Source of the DNA: Agrypnia vestita
Taxonomy: Eukaryota > Arthropoda > Insecta > Trichoptera > Phryganeidae
Assembly (NCBI GenBank): GCA_016648135.1
Contig: JADDOH010011057.1
Span: 1 to 64,000 of the forward strand
Length of the DNA stretch: 64,000 bases
Reading direction: 5' to 3'
Shown: piece after piece, positions 34,641-46,330 of the stretch
How positions within the stretch are numbered: the first letter of the stretch is position 1
How the letters are laid out: every line of letters starts with the position of its first letter
Program-made: the position numbers and the translations under genes
The notes under the pieces: model-generated
Databases searched by the model: none
The model's input: the letters and a program-made list of their open reading frames with translations, nothing else
Told to the model about the DNA's origin: nothing

Positions 34641-37290
34641 TAGTTAGTCAGTTATTAAAGGTTAGTTAAATCTGTGAATCTCGCATTAAGCCGGTGCGCG
34701 CGCGTGCCTCGCTCGATTTTAGACTTTAGATTTTTTTTTAATTTTTAGACATTGTAGTTTTGTAACGGCTTACCTTATCCGCAAACCAAGAAACAGATCT
34801 TCAGATACATTGCCTACCAAGCTTTTCATCCATCCTGTTCCATATAAATGTAAGGTCATCAAAACCTGAAAGCAAACAGTAATGTAAGCCAAACCCGGGA
34901 TACGGAGATCAAATAACGGTGGCGGTTTCTTCCATATTCTCAGATAATTTGTGTCGACCAACGCTAACAAAAACACTGTGCTAACTGCACGCTAGCTTGT
35001 ATTATAGCAATGCCACCTTGTATTACTTGTATATCGTGCCACGTTTAGGCTAGCCTGAATACACCACACAAATTTACTGACAACAATGCCCAACAGCGAA
35101 ATTCATTTAAGAAAAATCAATTCTTTCGGACAAAAAAGTACTGTTCGAAGTCTAAGTAAATTACTTTTCCTGTAGAGGATAAACTGTAGAATCAGTTGAT
35201 AGTCAAAAGAATATGTGGCATCGTACATTTATTGTGTAGTTATGGAAGGCCTGCAAATTAATAATAGATTAATCAATTATTTTAATAAATTCACTAAGTC
35301 ACTGCACAAGAATTAAATTTAAGCCCTTTCACTGCAATTGCACATTTCGTAGTTTTGTTTTCTTTCGAAAATATGGGTTTTTGTAATTCATTCATATAAG
35401 AATGTATATGACAGACTATATTTTTAGGATGATAACTTTGAAAGAACCTTTGTTCTTGTACAGACCAAATAAACTGATCAATGTTTACAATAATTAAGAA
35501 ATTTTAAGCATTAATCGACTGACGGCGGCCAAAAATTCATTTTCATTGTGTTATAAATCATCAATTGTCTCTGAATATGTATTTATACGCAGAGTATGTT
35601 TAGTTAAGAGTATTAAACTAGTATTATTATAATAAAAGTTTACAAAAATAATTAAGTAATGTTCAATATTAATAAAGTTATAATTTTTTAAATTTGCTAC
35701 AAATTTTTTGTTTTTTTGATAATTTTCAAACTCTTTTTATTAATATAAAGATATGATTTAAAAAAATATATCGTGCTCACTCCCGCACTTTGAGCCTTCG
35801 CCCACTATTTTTGTTAGTAAAAATGCATTAATTACTATTAAAAAATAAAAATTCCAAAGTATGAAATATGTAAAAAAATGACGTTTTCGTATTAAAGACA
35901 ATCTGATCTCAAAAATCGCGCTTAGGTACTCCTGCAGCGCACGTGTACCGGCTTGAACGAGATCTACAGTTTAAACTATCATCGCCAAGTTGATGCTACT
36001 GTATTATGCATTTCAACTGTCAGGAATTGCTTTAATTTTAAACGCTTGAAGCGTTATGTCATTTGTTGGAAGATTTTCAGAATATGGTATAAAATACATT
36101 CTTAACAAAATGCCATTTAAATGCTAATTTTAATAAAATAGGTCTTGGAAGGCTTAACATGTGAGCATTTTACAATTACAAGGCATGAAATTTATGACTT
36201 TATAAATACATCTTCGATAAGATCATTGTTTGTAAAACATTGTTAGGTTTAGAAATGCAACATTGAACTTGAAAGCCAAATAACGTTGACGTCAAATCGT
36301 CACGTGAATAAGAAATAAAACCCCTGAACAGGGTTGTCAAAACCCACATTTATTTATTCAAAATATTATTTTTTTCGGGAAATCAATAGGACGATGCGAG
36401 CAAAATTCACCACACTTTCTCACAGCTTTTATTGTATTTTGTATCATGTATTTGCAGTAAATTAAAATTTATTTATCAGGGTTCACAAATTATTAATATT
36501 TATATAATAATTTAATCAATGAATAAATTACCGGAACGACGATGTTTTAAAAATGACTTAGAAATGTGACAACTGGATCAACTTGTGTCACGTATTTTTT
36601 ATGACATTATTAAGCGGGGTAGGGTATTTTTTTTTTTTTGCATTTTATTTTTAATTTTTTAAATGAATGTATAACATTATAAGAATATTGTGTCAAAATT
36701 TAAAGTCAATCGGAGCAAAATTTAGAATTTATGAACATTTGAGAGATGTTCAGACTGATTTTCTGTACCTGTTCGGTCATCTGATGGATGCGCTTACCTG
36801 ATGATTACCGGATGCGCTATTGTATTGGAAGAGTTTTGGGACAAAAAGGTGCTCTAGATCTTCTTGATGAAAGCTCTTTGCTGTATGGACCTGGCGCCGA
36901 CGACTATGTGCATGTAAAAATAATTGTTGAGTTTTATTTTGAATTTTAAATTGAGCAAAACTTTAAAGCATTTTTCTGAAACTTGATATTTTAAAAGTCC
37001 TACTGGAACCTACTGGACCGATTTTTTTGTTATTTTTTAAATTTTTGCTTATATTTTCTTAAGTATTATATAAATAATATTCAGCTTATAACTTATGTAC
37101 AAGAACAACGGTTCTATCGAACTTAAAAAATGTTGTCTAGCATACGCACTCTGATATAAATGAATAATTAAAACTCGCATTTTCAAAGAAATGCGCATTT
37201 GCAGTGAACGTCCAGCCTTTAATAGGAACAAAATTTTCCGAGCATTGATTATTGGTTGACCAACCCTGTTACGCAGATATTGTAAACCAT
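34641..37290. other. Long AT-rich stretch, no gene seen
   Basis: 2.6 kb with no coding or repeat family recognised. Ends at the promoter of gene A. 36770-36900 is a little less AT-rich, with no supported exon. Confidence 0.4.
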
Positions 37291-37292
37291 AC

Positions 37293-37300
37293 TATATAAA
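37293..37300 (+). promoter_or_regulatory. TATA box of gene A
   Basis: TATATAAA about 120 nt upstream of the exon 1 ATG. An AT-poor start-site region follows about 30 nt downstream. Spacing fits a TATA promoter with an 80-95 nt 5' UTR. Confidence 0.5.
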
Positions 37301-37418
37301 ACAGAAGGTTTTGCTTATTGCAATATTACTTAGTATTCGGTAGTGTTGTTGGTATTGGACCTAGGAAATCTTAGTAATCTAAAGTATTGGAATCATCGAG
37401 TCGGTAAAACCATTTGTA

Positions 37419-39212
37419 ATGGATTTCTTCAAAGTGGTTTTTATTTTGATGATGGCATTTTACGCTATCGAGGTGGGTATCACAATCTGCTATGATGTAT
37501 ATTTATATTTTACATGTACTTTATTTTATTTTAATATCTACACGTCGTCATTGACCCTAATATACAATATTCATTTAAGTATAATTAATTAATTTTATCA
37601 ATTTGTTGTCAACGCCCTAACGGACTTTTATATAAACAATACAAGTATTTTATACACACCTAACAGTAGGTATGTACATATAGAGTAAACATAAAAAACA
37701 AATAAATAAAAAACAATATTGAAGAGGTGCTTTAATGCTTTTTGGCATACCTGCATTCGTAATCGATTATAAAGCACATAACCCGATCAAGGGGAGATCA
37801 AGTAGAATCCTACGCTGGGTTGCGTGAGGACAGGGAGGCGGGTCAGAGTCGAGATACGTAATTCTTCCATTTATTTTATTTGGCACAATTAAAACGGTAC
37901 ATAATATGCAATCGATAAATTTCCGCAGATCGGCTTGCACAAAATCAATAATTTTAAAATAGTTTGAAAAAAGAAAACATTACAAAATGCCTCCTGGAAT
38001 TAATAGGAACAAAACTACGTGTTACGAAGGGGGGAGGGTCAAAATAGGAGCCGTTCCAGGGCTACATGGGGGGTGGGAGGGATTCAGAAGAGTTCAAAAT
38101 GGAACCACATATGGACGCTCCCTCACTAGTGCAATTTACAAATACAAAATACGTTGTTTTAATGTTTAATATAACGGCGTATTCTTCTGATGTTTCTGCG
38201 GCTCTTGCTTGTTAGTGACGTGATTATTAGTTTTAATCAAAATAACGGCCCAATCGTGCCAAAAAAGGTTTAATAGGACTGTATTATAGTCATCCACTTT
38301 TCGTAAATACTGAAAGTTTCAGGGGTCTCGCTTGTTGGGAAGTAGGTGAAAAATCATTACATGATTCCACCACAACAAACAACATACAAACAGATGAAAA
38401 GAGTTAAATTAAAGCATGTGAAAAAAGGTTGAAAGATTACTGTAATAGGGAGCAATGACAGGATAGGAATAGAAAGGGGGTGGTACGATAAATGTAGTAT
38501 TTAATCTACGATAGGGAAAGGAAAACAGTTCATAACCAAACTCACCACGAGATTTCACTACGATGCTATAAATTTCCGATTCACCTTATAGATTTTGAAT
38601 CTGAAGCCCTTTAGATACAATTGTTGTGAATAACCGCACTCGACGATAGATTTCTCTCCACTCTCTCGACAGCAGGTAGATTGCGACTACTGAGGTGCCT
38701 ACACCTACCTTGTCCTAACAAAGGGTAGGACGGGGAGAGGCGTGCCAGAATTCGCAAATTGTATACCGAACAAACCTAGGTCGGTCGGTGTTATATAACT
38801 TGGTGCGAAATAGGGGTGCAGATCTCATTGACTGGGCAGGGATGTTTAAGAATATTTGTGCAAGTTCAGTTTGTTATTGACTATTTTTCAAACTTTTACA
38901 GGTGTAAATATAAAATTTATAAACATGTATACATTTTAGGCGAGGTTCGGCCATCGCGGACCGGACCCTTGCGAAGATTTCGGCAGACAGGGCAGGACCT
39001 TCGGCTTCCTGTTCGGTCCCCACTTCGGCGGCCATCACGGCGGTCACCACGGCGGTCCCCGCGGCCCTCCTTGCGGGCCTCCCCCATCGACGTCTTCTTC
39101 TTCGACTACAAGCACGACCACCACCGCAGCTACGACAGTAACCACGACTCCCACCGTAGCTGGGTCAGTAACCACGGCTCCCACTACTATCACAACTGCT
39201 GCTGCTGGTTAA
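37419..39212 (+). CDS. Secreted Gly/His/Pro- and Thr-rich small protein, gene A (two exons)
   Basis: Exon 1 is 37419-37472: ATG, then 18 codons (MDFFKVVFILMMAFYAIE) forming a hydrophobic signal peptide, ending in phase 0 at donor GAG|GTGGGT. Exon 2 is 38940-39212, after acceptor CATTTTAG, and runs 90 codons to TAA. The predicted protein is 108 residues. After the signal comes ARFGHRGPDPCEDFGRQGR, a Phe/Gly/His stretch (FGGHHGGHHGG), PPCGPPP and a Thr/Ser/Ala tail ending TTAAAG. The two Cys bracket the Gly/His part. Exon 2 is strongly GC-rich in an AT-rich background. It is a clear paralogue of the exon at 31069-31374 (shared CE.xGRQGR, second Cys before a Pro run, Thr tail ending AAG, similar start of the 3' UTR). 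I do not know the family; a cuticular, salivary, silk or mucin-like extracellular role is inference from composition only. Confidence 0.75.
37473..38939 (+). other. Intron of gene A
   Basis: GT...AG intron of 1467 bp. The 60-codon frame at 37987-38169 has no support. Confidence 0.6.
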
Positions 39213-39308
39213 GTTGATGTGAATAGTGAAAAGTAAACCGAAGATGTTTCCAATACTCTGTTATGTATAATATATCATAATCTACGTACCGTACAATCTT
39301 AATGTTCA

Positions 39309-39314
39309 ATTAAA
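39309..39314 (+). terminator. Polyadenylation signal of gene A (ATTAAA)
   Basis: ATTAAA variant about 100 nt after the stop codon of gene A, placed like the AATAAA of its paralogue at 31457. Confidence 0.4.
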
Positions 39315-39419
39315 CAAAGTTCAGCATTCCATTTTTATTTTTATTTTTAATATTTTTATCATCGTCATCATTTTGTAGTGTGTCGTGCTGGCTCGTGATC
39401 CACATTCCCATAATTGGCA

Positions 39420-39600
39420 GGAGTATTCTTATTTTTATTGTCGGCCCTAGAGGCCCAAATATAGAAGCGAAAACATAACAAAACACGGGCTTGAGTAAAT
39501 CACATAGGTTGATCGAACCCGGAACCCCGGAGTGAGAAGCCTGTGTCATGTCCATTGAGCTACGAGAGCCACCACATTGATTGAGTGCTCGCTGTGACAA
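39420..39600 (-). repeat. tRNA-derived SINE-like repeat, copy 2
   Basis: Minus strand: GGTGGCTCTCGTAGCTCAAT, GGTTCCGGGTTCGATC, ATGTGATTTACTCAAGCC, GCTTCTATATTTGGGCCTCT, then CAATAAAAATAAGAAT. Lies just after the gene A 3' UTR. Confidence 0.65.
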
Positions 39601-39769
39601 GTTGTTGGCCCTGAAACGGCCTTTCAACCGATTTTCGGATATAAATGGAAGCTACGGTACGGTATTGTCACTAAAAAGTGATACTGAGATCATTCCAACA
39701 CTATTGTATCATTATGAGCGGACAACGTATAAATAGTTATCCGCCGCGTGAACTTAATATTCACTTATA

Positions 39770-40297
39770 ATAATGCCTCTCAAAATGACAAAGCTAAAAG
39801 TATCAAATTACGTTTTCTCCCTGAAAAACATATATGAGTAAACCAAAAATAAGCCACAAGATAACCACTAACCTGCGATATATTATTTATCTTCTAGGCA
39901 GTTGGGCCGTCGTTGGCTCTTGCAGATGTCTTGAGAGTCTTTTATTCTCCACGTCACAAAATAACACGCGGAGATAATTAAAATTATGAAATTCCGGAAA
40001 AAAATTATCACAAAATTTACTGATCAGTTATTATATCCACCATTCAATGCGAAAAAATGCACACATTTTTTAGAAGGAAAAAACGAGAGCAATTGTTTCA
40101 AAGTTTTCAAAAGTAAGTTTCTGTGTTCTCGCTCCCCAAGCAGAGACCAACGACATCTAGCGACGAGTTTTAGCACAGAAGCAGTGGCCCTTTAGACCTA
40201 TATTGGAAAATCAAATATGCCTTCAGGAAAGATATTATAAATGTAAAATGTATTAATATAGATATAAGATCAATCATCATTTTGAGAGGCATATTTT
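39770..40297. repeat. MITE-like element with ATGCCTCTCAAAATGA ends
   Basis: Inverted ends TAATGCCTCTCAAAATGAC (39769) and ATCATTTTGAGAGGCATAT (40274). Interior not coding. Confidence 0.45.
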
Positions 40298-40337
40298 ATT
40301 ATGTCGCCTAACCAAAACTATATAGAGTAGAATCTAA

Positions 40338-40400
40338 GCATTCAATAAAACAAAGTTCGGCAATTCATTGAGACTTTTACCAATCGTATATTTATTTATT
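40338..40400 (+). other. Second copy of the gene A/B 3' end
   Basis: CAATAAAACAAAGTTCGGCA and CAATTCATTGAGACTTTTA resemble the ends at 39307 (CAATTAAACAAAGTTCAGCA) and 31473 (CAGCAATTCGTTGAG). Possible remnant of another paralogue or a displaced gene A flank. Confidence 0.35.
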
Positions 40401-40564
40401 AACTTTTTGCATATACATTATTAAAATTCCAGTTAGCAATTTATTTCAACCAATCACATAATTAAGTAGAAATAGGTTTAGGGAATACAATATTAAAAAA
40501 CAACAACACTAGCTCCATGTTAACGAGACGAAAATGATATTAATGGTGACTAAGAAGGTTTAAA

Positions 40565-40805
40565 GGAGGAGTATAAAAACAAAGGCAATTAATTAAACAA
40601 ATGCTTTGAATACTGTCACTGATTAATTAAGGCTATATTTCCTACATTCAGTAAATTCTAAACTAGTAATCCTCAATGACTGCATTCAAATTTTTTGGAT
40701 ACTACTGCAAAAAAAAGATCCCAATTAGCCTAAAAATAAAAGCATAAAAGCATTTTATGGATATTACTGCAAAAAAAGATCCCAATTAGCTTAAAAATAA
40801 AAGCA
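40565..40805. mobile_element. MITE relative with duplicated right end
   Basis: Left GGAGTATAAAAACAAAGGCA; TTTGAATACTGTCACTGA and TTTTTTGGATACTACTGC match 16229-16444. The right portion (GATATTACTGCAAAAAAAGA, TCCCAATTAGC) is duplicated in tandem. Confidence 0.6.
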
Positions 40806-40829
40806 TTTGAATCGTGCATACTGCCAGTA

Positions 40830-41232
40830 TGAAGCGCGGAGTGAAGACGATGGCCCTTACAAAGAAATGTCTAGAAAAGCTGAAATGCACGCAACGATCC
40901 ACGGAGAGGTCCATTATTGGCGTAAGACTAAGAGATAGAATTAGAAATGATTAAATTAGCGCATCCAGTAGTGGATGTCATGGATCATGTAGCAAAGCTA
41001 AAATGCCAATGGGCAGGACATGTTGCAAGGCAATATTCTACAAGATGAACTCCCAGAGTTCTGAAATGGAGACCTTGGGAAAATAAAAGAGGCGCCGGAA
41101 GACCTCAAAAGAGATGGGCCGACGATATAGCCACTGTGGGGGGGAAGAAATGGCTACAACTAGAAAATAACAAGGAAGGATGGAAGGATAATGAACAGGC
41201 CTATATCCAGCAGTGGAGAGATGAAGGCTGAG
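40830..41232 (+). mobile_element. LINE ORF2 C-terminal fragment
   Basis: Broken frame: VVDVMDHVAKLKCQWAGHVA, RVLKWRPWENKRGAGRPQKR, WADDIATVGGKKWLQLENNK, EGWKDNEQAYIQQWRDEG and stop. A widespread insect LINE C-terminus. Confidence 0.7.
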
Positions 41233-41234
41233 GA

Positions 41235-42150
41235 GGAAGAAGAATAAGAAATAATGCATTTGCTTTACTGTTGCTCAAATTTGTTTTTGGGAAATCTTAA
41301 TTGATTTGGTCTGCTTTTGATAATTATGGTATGCGCATAGTTGATTCCCCAGCCCAGCTGTCTGCACTTGGAATTTGGAAAGAGTAGCCGAGGAATTCAG
41401 GATTGTTAATTTAGATGGATAGTGAACTGCTATCTACTATCCAGAGTAAAAAGCCACGGTTATATAGAAAGTTCAATTTAGATTTCAGGTACCTACCTAA
41501 GTGAGTGAGGACTGAAAAATACATGATTTATTTTACAGAAAGAAAGACGTACAGAAAAAATATGCAATCTTATTATATTAAAATAACCGAGGTATATATT
41601 ATAATAAGGGTTATTACCCTAAAAAGGTCGTCCTCGTAGGATATTTACTGTTGCCAGTTAAAAAAAAAACATTTTAGAGTACATTAAGTAGCGAGAAGTA
41701 CAGATTAAAATATGTGCAGATAATTTTAAATGTGTAGATATATCATATAAATAAAATAAAAATTATAAAAATAATATATTTAATATTTATACACGTTTAT
41801 TAATTTATAACATATCGCACCCCCAATATGGGCACAATTACTATGTTTTGGGAAGAGCCATTAAACATAATAATAGGTCCTAACATCTTGATTTTATATG
41901 CTACGGCCATAAAATTAAGTGAATTTAGTCTCTGGTAATTTGTGCTATAATATGACTTGATTATATTTTGAAAATATATAATAAATAAATAATAAAAAAA
42001 TAAGAGTATAAAAAATCATAAATAATAATAATCGAAAGATAGGTCCCTCTTACACGGTTTTTCTATTTGTTATTTTGGGCATTCCTTGTATTTGTACCTC
42101 TTAAATATTTACACGAAGATTTTTATATGAATTATCTAAAAATATTTCCG
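41235..42150. other. No gene recognised
   Basis: AT-rich, with LINE-tail-like AAATAAATAATAAA at 41985. Confidence 0.35.
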
Positions 42151-42151
42151 T

Positions 42152-42341
42152 AGTACCCGATCGTGCCAGGTCTTTCGCGGACGTCCTCTATTCCTGTTGC
42201 CTTCAACACTCGCCTCATATATTTTCTCAACCATCCTTTCCTCGTTCATACGTTCCACATGACCAAACCATCTCAGCACTCATTTCTTTATTCTATCTAC
42301 CACACTACAGCCAGCATTGCATTCACTTCTAATTTGTTAAA
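42152..42341 (-). mobile_element. LINE fragment, (TTAG)n-tailed family
   Basis: Reverse strand encodes the RWFGHVERM to RPRKTWHD part of the same family; both ends are missing. Confidence 0.6.
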
Positions 42342-42379
42342 AAACGCAGAAAATAATATTATCAAAAAATACAAAGTAT

Positions 42380-42715
42380 AAAGTTTAAACAGAACGAAGG
42401 CCAGGGCGGATTGAGTGGGAAGGAGAGACAGCGAGGGACGGCTAGAAAGGATATCAGAATACTTTCCCTATAGGGGAAGGACAAAACAGAAAACGGGACA
42501 GTTCAATCCAGACGTCCGCAGGCCCACAGTCGACAGTCTCATCCCGGAGCAGCTCCCAGCGGGAAACCCACGTTCGAGCGAATACGTATACCGAAAGAGT
42601 CCGAGGTGGATTGCAACCACTCCAGGTGGAATTAGAGGCCAGCGGCTGAGGACCGGGAGAGTTGGGGGCAAACGTTGCGGGAGGGCAAGGCTCGATTGTA
42701 TCGGGCTGTAGCGCT
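42380..42715 (+). other. GC-rich open frame of unknown origin
   Basis: 98 codons open (42415-42711): basic, Arg/Gly/Pro-rich (RRDSEGRLERISEYFPYRGR, GQFNPDVRRPTVDSLIPE, WIATTPGGIRGQRLR). No acceptor, no recognised family. It abuts an F5 fragment, so it may belong to a retroelement. Confidence 0.3.
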
Positions 42716-42719
42716 ATCA

Positions 42720-42790
42720 GAGAGCGTACACGAACTTTCTGGTCCCATTGCAGAGTCCATCATCAGGGCTGACGTGTTGATGTTGTGAAT
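42720..42790 (-). mobile_element. F5 repeat fragment
   Basis: Minus strand CTGATGATGGACTCTGCAAT, then GGGACCAGAAAG; core 42760-42766 and GAAA 42736-42739. It directly abuts the GC-rich frame at 42415-42711. Confidence 0.5.
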
Positions 42791-42799
42791 TTAAAAAGT

Positions 42800-43600
42800 T
42801 GTCTATACATGGTTATGAACTGCGCTATGGATGTCGTGATTCTGCTTCGTTAATTTATATTTCTACTACAAAACACTGTGGATTGTTTACATAAACTTTA
42901 ATGATCTTACTCGACATTAAGTCAATTGACAATAAAATAAATTACTGTACAAAGTCAACAGAACTACATTGTTGAAGTTTATTTAATCTACAATATTTTT
43001 ATTATGTAAATATGTGTTTATACTTTATACCATATGCAATTTATGAATTATTACAATCAGCGAACATTATACCAAATGCCATATGAAAATTTATCGTTAA
43101 AACTGTACCAATATATCAAATGCACTATATCAATATGCGTAAGGCCCGGAGTTTTTATATATTTTGGTCTGTTCTGTATAAAATCCTACACCTTTTGAAC
43201 GATCCAAAGTAAATCTTGGAGTGTTGCTTTTTGGGACCTCGCTATCATAACCCTTATCATCATGCGGCTACGCTTCATTATGGATCTTGGTACGCTCAAG
43301 ATCTTCCCCGTTGTCGCAATCCTCGGGATACAGTGTAAAGTGTAAATAGTGTATTTATTTATTCAATTCGGTCATCCAACAGGGTGATACAATTGCTTGA
43401 TAAGATAAAATACAAAAAAATAGTTAAATGTCTCCCTCAATTAAAGGATAACACAAATAGGACATAATCATAGATAAGTCAATTTGACAATGACAGTTAA
43501 AATATCATTTAAACAATTGTTCCAAATTTAGCATTAACATAGACATAAAGGGGCTCGTGATGTATATAATATACATGATCAGGGAGGGGGACGAGTTTCT
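42800..43600. other. No gene recognised; probably LINE 3' UTR in part
   Basis: 43350-43600 lies downstream (minus strand) of the LINE fragment at 43611-43890 and is likely its 3' UTR. Confidence 0.3.
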
Positions 43601-43604
43601 AGTA

Positions 43605-43890
43605 TCTGCCTCACCATATGACGATACTCTCATATTTAGTGTTAAAAATATCTATTGAATTTAAGAGGTAATTATAATCTGAGCATATGCGTGGAATGAG
43701 AGAGGATTTCCTATTGTTGGTTTGATAAATTGGAAGGGAAGAGAGGTACTTCTGTCTGGCAGCTCGGAATGGGACGTGGAAAGCTAGCAAGCTGGTGATT
43801 TCAGGAGAATCAATAAGGTTATGAATTATTTGGAAAAGAAAGGATTGATCTGACAATATTCACCTGTTTTCTAGAGTTTCAAAATTATGA
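43605..43890 (-). mobile_element. LINE ORF2 C-terminal fragment (Jockey-like)
   Basis: Minus frame SDQSFLFQIIHNLIDSPEIT, FHVPFRAARQKYLSSLPIYQ, CSDYNYLLNSIDIFNTKYES. Same organisation as the end of the LINE at 48485-48859. Confidence 0.65.
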
Positions 43891-45087
43891 AATTTTATTG
43901 AGTCCATATAGTTAAAATTCAAATTAAATTTATAATTAATGCGCTAGAATAAATGCTATAAGAAAATACATGACTTAAAGCAAAAAGTACCCGACGCCAT
44001 TCGTTACTAGGCTGTTCGACTAGACGTAGAGTCTGCTGGTCCGTGGTCGCGGTAGCGGGACCAAAATACATCTGTGACGTCCTTTCTCCCCTTCTTGAAG
44101 TGGCTGCGAATACTATGGTCGCCTTTACTGCTTCTCTGTCGGGCTATCGAGTAGCACGTATACGCATTATAAGATATCAAGGTATTGTTTTCTTTGCACT
44201 CATTAGGTTTTGATGATATGTACATTATTCATTTTTAAATTAACTCGAAACCCAATAGATGCAGAATGGGATGGAAAGTCGAAGTCAAACCGATTTGATT
44301 AATAATAATTAATTCACGGGATGATTTACTGAGAGGAACTGGTAAGGAAGTAAACACTTCCATAACAGTTCCGGGATAGGGTGGGTCTCCGCCCCTCTCT
44401 GCTTCTCTTTTTTTTTGAGGCCGTTCGACATTAGCATGTGTTTAACTTTGTAACATCGAATCATTCGATATTATCTCGTGTGAATTGAAACATGGATTGT
44501 TTCATACGGGCAAGAAAATAATGGCAAACATTCTATGAAAACAATTCATTTAAATTTTTAAAAAAAAACAGAGTTCATAAGCAGTGAAATATAAAAGCAA
44601 ATACAGAAATAGGCACAGGCATATTATGGTGGGATTCTCTGTTATCCCAGTTCACAGATTCAGTGAAGACTCTTCCAAGAAAAAGCATGATGGAAAGAGC
44701 AATGGCGAAGAGACGTTTCGGAGTTGAGCACACGACGAGGCTCGAGCTTCACGCAAGCTCGCCTTGGTACCGATCTGCTCCAGCAGTAGAACACTCGACT
44801 GCGGCGGAGAACAGGTTCGCCAGGAAAACCCCTCGGACACCTCTTAAGGAGGCGAGGACTGTTGGAGTCTTCCGAAAAGATTGACCTGCCTGGCAATACT
44901 AACGCACGGGTTTTATAAGTTGTTTTGCAGCGGTGGTGATGCCTAAAAACTGCAGGTATACAACTGATTCTGAATGTTGCCGGATGGGGTTTCCGTTACT
45001 GAAATTCGATGAAAATGTCCACCTTGGAAAGAACGGCAATTTTGTATTTTATGAGAAACGACAACAGGTGCACACTTCGGTCGTAGC
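43891..45087. other. No assignable gene
   Basis: 44640-44890 has overlapping frames on both strands (for example KTLPRKSMMERAMAKRRFG, plus) in a GC-richer patch; no family or splice support. Confidence 0.3.
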
Positions 45088-45585
45088 TAGGGAATGCAAT
45101 CCCGATCCCGCGAGATCGGGATCACGCGAAATCTCGAGGCATTTTACGAGATCAATCCTGAACCGAAAAATCGGACGAGATTATCGGCATTATCGGGATT
45201 GATCAGCATTTTTTGTGTTGTATGTTTAATTGTGTATGTCTATAGCACTTTTAGTAAGTACTTAAAATTCACATTCAAATAATGAAAATAGCTTTGAATA
45301 ATATTTGCTGTATTTTATCAACCTATCATAATAAAAACTTCTACTAGTTAGTAGTTTTTGACCGACTGACTAATGCTTAGAAAAACGCATGCAAAAACTT
45401 TATTGCAACCATTAAAAATGAACATTTTATTAAAATTGCTGATATAAAAATGCAAGGCACTGTCGTTTATTGCTATTCAACTCTATAAACAAAAAAAATA
45501 CGATCCGTAGGGATCCCGCGGGATTGGAAATTCTAATCTCGAAGGATCCCGAAAGGACAATGCCTACTCGGGATTGCATTCCCTA
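45088..45585. mobile_element. hAT-like MITE
   Basis: 18-bp inverted ends TAGGGAATGCAATCCCGA (45088 and 45568-45585) with 8-bp flanks GTCGTAGC and ATCGTAGC, 7 of 8 matching, the hAT target-duplication length. 498 bp; frames inside are not transposase. Confidence 0.75.
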
Positions 45586-45596
45586 ATCGTAGCATT

Positions 45597-45982
45597 AGAA
45601 ATTTATTGAATGTACAGAAACCTTCTAGACACACCGACACATTCCGCCACTCAGTTTAGAACCTTATAGAACTTTTGGGAATTTTCTAGAATCTTCTCCT
45701 TCCAGAACTTTCTAGAGCAGGTTTTTCCGGAACCTTCTAGACTCACCGACACAGTCACAGATGACCTACTTTGAAACAATCTGAAGCATTTGCGGCCTTC
45801 CCATAACAAAACAATGTGCTAGAAAGTACATTTTCATCACCCACTGCCACCCAAGCAAAGCCACCCCCGCCAAACTCGCATATTCTCGATGTGACACCGA
45901 GGACTATCCACCACCATAACCACCAGTGGGTGGTTGTGGCTGGTTGTGGAGAAAACTTGGCGGGTAGGGAACACGGGTTTCT
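45597..45982 (+). repeat. Heat-shock-element-rich repeat, copy 2
   Basis: Same order as copy 1. Eight pentamers at 45658-45697 (two mismatches), three at 45704-45718 and three at 45729-45743. Ends with AACACGGGTTTC and a TA run. Its left end abuts a hAT-like MITE. Confidence 0.75.
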
Positions 45983-46140
45983 TTATATATATATATATTG
46001 ATTGAATATTTGTTACATAATTCCATTATAATACTTTCGTTTAATAATTTTCCTTTCTTCAATTGGTATTTTTTTTTGTTTTAATTCTATTATTTGTATT
46101 TACTGGCGCTATAATATCCCCCTCCGGATATTAGTTGTAC

Positions 46141-46330
46141 TAATAGACATCGAGAAGAGGCCGAACCCTTGTCTCCGATTTGAAAGTTACTCGCTATTGT
46201 ACGTAACTGTTGCTCGCACCAACTCCGGTTTACGCTTACCCGTAGTGGGAATGTGCCGAGCTTACAACAACTTGTTCGCCGACATTGATATCTATCTTGT
46301 GTCTTTATATGAACTAAGAATCCTAGTGAA
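46141..46330 (+). mobile_element. LINE ORF2 C-terminal remnant and 3' UTR
   Basis: ARTNSGLRLPVVGMCRAYNN, LFADIDIYLVSLYELR is a Jockey-type ending. AT-rich 3' UTR-like DNA with AAATAAATAAAC near 46670 and a second AAATAAATAAATAAA tail at 46845 follow. Confidence 0.5.

Noticed and set aside
38816..39217. 133-codon frame over gene A exon 2 (SRTGPLRRFRQTGQDLR)
   Set aside because: Out of frame with the gene A/B conserved residues; it extends through the acceptor into the intron.
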